This document shows positions 5,636 through 9,091 of a DNA stretch of 9,091 nucleotides, piece after piece. The position numbers and the translations under genes were made by a program. Every line of letters starts with the position of its first letter. Within the stretch, counting starts at the first letter, position 1. This DNA comes from Sphingomonas sp. GTDB lineage: Bacteria; Pseudomonadota; Alphaproteobacteria; Sphingomonadales; Sphingomonadaceae. A model generated the notes under the pieces. It did no database searches and was not told the DNA's origin. It saw only the letters and a list, made by a program, of their open reading frames with translations. The stretch lies in the NCBI GenBank assembly GCA_030824725.1, contig JAPJRE010000149.1:1-9091 (forward strand), read 5' to 3'.

Positions 5636-7530
5636 CGACGCACCGCCAAGGGGCCGGTGGTCGCCCGCTCGCGCTGTGGCCAGAACCAGGCGATCAGCGC
5701 TGCCGCGAGGGGTACCGCGCCCCAGACCAATGCCCAGGGCGTGAAGATGCTGCCGATGAACAGGATCGTTACCGCCAGCGCAGAGAAGAGCGGTGCGATC
5801 GAGGGCTTCGGGCTCTTCTGCCGATATTCCGGGGTCGCTTCAATGACGGAGGTGACCAGCACCTCGCGGCGTTCTACGGCAAGCCCGGTCATCACCTGCA
5901 GTGCCTCTTTCTGGGTCCAGAGCGGGGTGAGGCTGTCGACCACTGGGAGGTGATCGAAATTGTGCTGGGGCGGCGGCGAGGGGACCGCCCATTCGAGTGT
6001 CGAGCCGCCCCACGGATCGGGCCCGGCAAGCGCACCGTGCCGCCTGCTCCACCAGGCGTTGGCGACGAACACCAGCCCGCCTGCGACTGCGATTGCCGAG
6101 CCGAGCGTGGCGACGAGGTTGAGCGGCCCCCAGCCCATACCCTCGCTATAGGTGTAGACGCGGCGCGGCATGCCCATCAGCCCCAGCAGGTGCATCGGGA
6201 AGAAGCCGAGGTTGAACCCGCCGACGATCAGCCAGAAGGCGAGCTTGCCCAGCCGCTCGGACATCAACCGCCCGGTCGCCTTGGGGTACCAGTAGCAGAA
6301 AGCCCCGAGCAGCGGGAAGATTGCGCCGCCGATCAGCACATAGTGGAAGTGCGCGACGATGAAGTAGGTGTCGGTGATCTGCTGGTCGAGCGGGGCCGAG
6401 GCGGCCATCACGCCCGACAGCCCGCCGATCACGAAGGTGGCGATGAAGCCGAGTACCCAGAGGAGTGGCGTGTCGAAACGCGGGCGGCCGCTCCACAGCG
6501 TCGCGATCCAGCAGAAGATCTGGAGGCCCGCGGGCAGCGCCACCGCCATGCTCGCGGCCGTGTAGAAATCGTTGCCCAGCCGCGGCAGGCCGACCGCGAA
6601 CATGTGGTGGACCCACAGCCCGAAGGCGAGCGCGGCGATTCCGAGCATCGACAGCACCACCGCAACATGACCGAACAGCGTGCGGCGCGAGAAGGTCTCG
6701 ACGATCATCGAGACGAAGCCCGCGGCGGGCAGGAAGATGATGTACACCTCCGGATGGCCGAACCACCAGAACAGGTGCTGGAACAGGATCGGGTCGCCGC
6801 CCGCGGCCGGCGCGAAGAACTGCGTCGAGACCAGCCGGTCGGCAATCAGCATGCTGGTGACGAGCATCACGGCGGGCAACGAGAAGATCGTCATCAGCCC
6901 GGCGATCGCCTGCGACCACACGAATACCGGGATGCGTGCCAGCGTCATGCCGGGCGGCCGCATCTTGAGGACGGTGGCGACGACGTTCACCGAGGCGGCG
7001 AGTGCCGCGACCTCGGTGAAGGTGATCATCTGCGCCCAGATGTCGGCGCGGTGGCCGGGCGCATAGCCGGGGCCCGAGAGCGGCGGATATTCGAACCAGC
7101 CGAGATCGGGGGTGATGCCGACGGCGTGCGGCACCCACAGCATCAGCACGCCGCCCAGATACAGCCAGTAGCTGAACGCCGCGAGCCGGGGGAAGGCGAG
7201 CGCGCGCTGGCCGAGCATCAGCGGCACCAGCCAGATCGCCATCGCCTCCATCACCGGCACCGAGACGAGGAACAGCATCGTCGAGCCGTGCAGCGAGAAG
7301 CTCTCGTTGTAGAGCTGGGGCGTCATCCGCCCCATGTCGGGCCAGGCGAGCTGCAGCCGCATGTCGAGCGCGAGCATGCCCGCCAGGAACATCAGCAGCA
7401 CGACGGTGAGGATATAGCGCGCGGCGATCCGCTTGTGGTCGACGGTGGTGAGGAAGCCCCACAGGCCCGGCGCGTCGCGCCACGAGACGGCGAGCCGATC
7501 GGCCTGTTCGGGGGTGAGCGGCGCGGTCAT
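5632..7530 (-). CDS. ctaD: Cytochrome c oxidase subunit I (caa3-like, atypical proton channels)
   Basis: The 632-residue catalytic subunit that reduces O2 to water at a haem/CuB centre in the membrane. Ligands are complete: H81 (SLHGSTM) and H396 for the low-spin haem, H394 (AHFHYVL) for the high-spin haem, and H259, H308, H309 for CuB. Y263 in GHPEVY is the cross-link Tyr, so it is an O2 reductase rather than a NO reductase. The gating Glu E261 and propionate pair R456-R457 are present. The K-channel segment PTGIK reads PAGLQ (A334, Q337), and the D-channel stretch reads GQRALAFPRLAAFS (A110, A117, A118), so the classic channel residues are lost. A C-terminal extension adds two helices near 578-597 and 599-617. 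ATG 7530 overlaps the subunit II stop (ATGA) and has GGAAC just upstream. Core identity is certain. Confidence 0.97.
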   Translation of the reverse strand: MTAPLTPEQADRLAVSWRDAPGLWGFLTTVDHKRIAARYILTVVLLMFLAGMLALDMRLQLAWPDMGRMTPQLYNESFSLHGSTMLFLVSVPVMEAMAIWLVPLMLGQRALAFPRLAAFSYWLYLGGVLMLWVPHAVGITPDLGWFEYPPLSGPGYAPGHRADIWAQMITFTEVAALAASVNVVATVLKMRPPGMTLARIPVFVWSQAIAGLMTIFSLPAVMLVTSMLIADRLVSTQFFAPAAGGDPILFQHLFWWFGHPEVYIIFLPAAGFVSMIVETFSRRTLFGHVAVVLSMLGIAALAFGLWVHHMFAVGLPRLGNDFYTAASMAVALPAGLQIFCWIATLWSGRPRFDTPLLWVLGFIATFVIGGLSGVMAASAPLDQQITDTYFIVAHFHYVLIGGAIFPLLGAFCYWYPKATGRLMSERLGKLAFWLIVGGFNLGFFPMHLLGLMGMPRRVYTYSEGMGWGPLNLVATLGSAIAVAGGLVFVANAWWSRRHGALAGPDPWGGSTLEWAVPSPPPQHNFDHLPVVDSLTPLWTQKEALQVMTGLAVERREVLVTSVIEATPEYRQKSPKPSIAPLFSALAVTILFIGSIFTPWALVWGAVPLAAALIAWFWPQRERATTGPLAVRR

Positions 7531-8486
7531 TGGAGTTCCATCAGGTAGCGCGACGCTGCGTCGGCATCCGGGCCGGAGAGCGCGACCGGCGGCATCATCG
7601 TGCCAGGCTTCAGCGCCTGGGGCTGGGCGATCCAGCCTTGAACCGCGCCGCGGCTCATCGTCAGCGTGCCGGCGGCCACCGAGCGCCGGCTACCGAAATG
7701 GGTGAGGTCCGGCCCGGCCCGTCCGGTGGAGGGCGTGCCGCGGATCGTGTGGCACATCGCGCATTGGCCGCCGGTCACCACCTGCTGCCCGCGCGCGGCG
7801 ACGGGATCGGCAGGTATGGCGGCGGCCTTGGCCTGTCCGGCCAGCCAGCGCTCGAAATCCTCCGGCGCATCGACCTTCACGTCGAACGCCATGTGCGCGT
7901 GCTGGACGCCGCAGAACTCGGCGCACTGGCCGCGGAACCAGCCGGGTCGGGTGGGGGTGAGGTCGAGCAGGTTGATCCGGCCGGGGATCACGTCGAGCTT
8001 CTGCGCGATGTTCGGCACCCAGAAGCTGTGGATCACGTCCGCCGATCCCAGCGCGACGCGCGTCGTGCGGCCGAGCGGCAGGTGAAGTTCGTTCGCGGTC
8101 TCGATCCAGCCGCCGGTGCGCGGATCGCGATACTCGATGCGCCACCACCATTGGTGGCCGGTCACCCGCACCTCCAGCGCGTCGCGCGCGCGGGCGGCGG
8201 CGATGTTGCGCTCGACGAGGAAGCTGGCGGTGATCAGCACGGTGAGCCCGACCACGATCAGCCCCGCCCAGCCGAGCATTCCTCGGTTGAGCCCGATGTC
8301 CGGTGGATCGATCGTCGGCTCGCTCGCCGGGCGGCGCCTGCGGAACGCGCGCCACAGCGTCCAGGCGACTCCGCCAAGCACCAGCAGGTACATCGCGCCG
8401 CAGACGAGCATCATCAGCCAGAACAGGCCGTGGATGCCCGCCGCCTGTTCGCCCGCCGGTTCCAGTGCCGATTGCAGTCCGCTCAA
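7527..8486 (-). CDS. ctaC: Cytochrome c oxidase subunit II with fused cytochrome c domain
   Basis: A 319-residue caa3-type subunit II that takes electrons from cytochrome c. Two N-terminal helices (about 20-44 and 70-91) are followed by a periplasmic cupredoxin domain. That domain carries the Trp cluster HQWWWRIEYR (111-120) and CuA ligands H153, C188, E190, C192, H196 and M199 in GQCAEFCGVQHAHM. A C-terminal cytochrome c domain (about 228-319) has C242-A-M-C245-H246 and a likely distal Met at M298 in GTMMPP. The start chosen is TTG 8486, overlapping the upstream stop as TTGA; it gives the family-like N-terminus SALEPAGEQA before helix 1. The first ATG (8414) would cut into helix 1. There is no cleavable signal or lipobox at this N-terminus. 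Met replaces the K-channel entry Glu expected three residues before W73. Confidence 0.94.
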   Translation of the reverse strand: MSGLQSALEPAGEQAAGIHGLFWLMMLVCGAMYLLVLGGVAWTLWRAFRRRRPASEPTIDPPDIGLNRGMLGWAGLIVVGLTVLITASFLVERNIAAARARDALEVRVTGHQWWWRIEYRDPRTGGWIETANELHLPLGRTTRVALGSADVIHSFWVPNIAQKLDVIPGRINLLDLTPTRPGWFRGQCAEFCGVQHAHMAFDVKVDAPEDFERWLAGQAKAAAIPADPVAARGQQVVTGGQCAMCHTIRGTPSTGRAGPDLTHFGSRRSVAAGTLTMSRGAVQGWIAQPQALKPGTMMPPVALSGPDADAASRYLMELQ

Positions 8487-8956
8487 CGCACCGGACCCGT
8501 CCAGTTGCTCCCCTGCGGCTCGCCGACCTGGTCGAGATCCTGGCGGCGGCGTTTCTCCGGCGTCAGCCGCGGCAGGTTCCGCACATAGGCGGTGATCTGC
8601 CAGAGCTGCTCGGCAGGGATGCGCGCGGCATATCCCGCCGTCGCGCCGGGGTGCCGCTCGGCGATGAAGCCATAGACCTGATCGAGAGCGCCGCCATGCA
8701 CCCAGACCCGGTCGCCGAGGTTCAGCGGCCCTTTGGCGGAACGACCATGACAGCTCCCGCACCCATACCAGGTGAAATAGCGTCCACCCTGCGCGACCTG
8801 ATAGAGGTTGCGCTCATAGGCTGCGGCCCGCGAATCCTGCGCACCGTTGGGGGCGGTCTGGGGCAAGTCCGGCCCGGCGGATCGGCTCTCCGCGCTGCAA
8901 CTCGCAACGGGCAAGGCGATCAGACCGGCAAGGAACGCGCGACGGAGAGAATTCAC
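8483..8956 (-). CDS. Lipoprotein c-type cytochrome lacking the usual axial Met
   Basis: A 157-residue cytochrome c, first gene of the oxidase operon. The N-terminus MNSLRRAFLAGLIALPVASC is a lipoprotein signal with lipobox V-A-S-C20, so the mature protein should be tethered to a membrane on the periplasmic side. The haem motif is C66-G-S-C69-H70 in TWYGCGSCHG. Related cytochromes from oxidase clusters carry a distal Met in a GMPSF-like segment; here that place reads RHPGATAGY, and no Met occurs anywhere after the start. H102 or H87 could serve as the sixth ligand, or the haem may be five-coordinate. The C-terminal helix LWQITAYVRNLP is normal, and a polar tail of about 25 residues follows. 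The start is GTG 8956, the first start after an in-frame stop, with no clear Shine-Dalgarno. The stop overlaps the ctaC TTG by 4 bases. Confidence 0.87.
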   Translation of the reverse strand: MNSLRRAFLAGLIALPVASCSAESRSAGPDLPQTAPNGAQDSRAAAYERNLYQVAQGGRYFTWYGCGSCHGRSAKGPLNLGDRVWVHGGALDQVYGFIAERHPGATAGYAARIPAEQLWQITAYVRNLPRLTPEKRRRQDLDQVGEPQGSNWTGPVR

Positions 8957-8989
8957 GCCGTTTTGTTGCGCGCCCGATCAGCCCCTTCA

Positions 8990-9019
8990 ATCACACAAAT
9001 TAGTTTTGCCACGCCTCAA
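8990..9019 (-). promoter_or_regulatory. Candidate sigma-70-like promoter of the oxidase operon
   Basis: Read on the minus strand, TTGAGG (9019-9014) and TGTGAT (8995-8990) are separated by 18 bases, each matching four of six consensus positions. They sit in the only AT-richer patch upstream of the operon, 34 bases before the GTG start. The match is weak and the spacing slightly long, so this is a candidate only. Confidence 0.25.
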
Positions 9020-9044
9020 AGGGTCGGGCGCGAAAGCGTCGACA

Positions 9045-9060
9045 GTTCGGCTGGCCGAAC
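9045..9060. repeat. Perfect palindrome upstream of the oxidase operon
   Basis: GTTCGG, a 4-base spacer CTGG, then CCGAAC form a perfect 6-bp inverted repeat. It lies 26 bases upstream of the candidate -35 box and about 90 bases before the operon's first codon. It could be a binding site for a dimeric regulator, or a hairpin at the end of a gene lying to the right. Nothing in the sequence decides between these. Confidence 0.35.
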
Positions 9061-9091
9061 CTCGTGAACCAGCTGCTCCATGCGGCATTGC

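Noticed and set aside
5575..7548. Long open frame of 657 codons on the + strand, antisense to subunit I
   Set aside because: Its product is a run of Arg, His, Glu, Asp and Gln with no hydrophobic core or motif, as expected from the reverse complement of a GC-rich membrane-protein gene. Subunit I on the other strand is certain.
8487..8762. N-terminal extension of subunit II in the open frame upstream of TTG 8486
   Set aside because: The extra residues are Arg/Ala/Pro-rich, unlike a signal or any subunit II, and coincide with the coding region of the lipoprotein cytochrome.
8303..9067. 254-codon open frame on the + strand antisense to ctaC and the lipoprotein cytochrome
   Set aside because: No family motif, and the opposite strand carries two clear CxxCH or CuA proteins.
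9016..9091. Possible C-terminal end of a gene entering from the right on the - strand
   Set aside because: An open frame ending in TGA at 9016-9018 would end in ELSTLSRPTL, but about 24 codons are too few to tell from chance, and it would overlap the palindrome.

Overview
The window reads as chromosomal DNA from a high-GC alphaproteobacterium, most likely a sphingomonad. This rests on strong G/C bias at third codon positions, an HWE-type sensor histidine kinase (a class concentrated in alphaproteobacteria), and a cytochrome oxidase cluster of alphaproteobacterial style. The genus call is inference from gene style. I see no tRNA, rRNA, CRISPR array, insertion sequence or phage gene.

Layout. 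Bases 1-1616 (+) hold a membrane sensor histidine kinase whose 5' end lies outside the window. Bases 1617-1771 are non-coding and contain a perfect 8-bp hairpin. Bases 1772-3399 (+) hold a two-gene unit with a 4-base stop/start overlap: a histidine-phosphatase-superfamily enzyme, then a stand-alone ADP-dependent NAD(P)H-hydrate dehydratase (NnrD type). Bases 3411-8956 (-) hold a compact seven-gene operon converging on that unit, with only 11 bases between the stop codons. In order of transcription it encodes: a lipoprotein c-type cytochrome; cytochrome oxidase subunit II with CuA and a fused cytochrome c domain; subunit I; a short subunit III; an unrecognised 108-residue membrane protein; a Caa3_CtaG-type assembly protein; and a membrane-anchored c-type cytochrome. 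Bases 8957-9091 are the operon's upstream region, with a weak promoter candidate and a perfect palindrome.

How the genes work together. The operon encodes a caa3-like terminal oxidase with three separate haem c sites on one enzyme system: an outer lipoprotein cytochrome, the subunit II tail and a membrane-anchored cytochrome. It also carries its own copper-assembly factor. Electrons would pass from a cytochrome c to CuA, then to the low-spin haem and the haem/CuB centre of subunit I. All genes overlap their neighbours by 4-13 bases, which suggests translational coupling.

Most interesting points. Subunit I keeps every metal ligand, the cross-link Tyr and the gating Glu. By manual alignment, though, it lacks the classic D-channel residues (Asp and Asn) and K-channel residues (Thr and Lys), and subunit II lacks the K-channel entry Glu. 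This is therefore an oxidase with either an alternative proton route or altered pumping. The lipoprotein cytochrome has a good CxxCH site, but the usual axial Met is replaced and the mature protein contains no Met at all.
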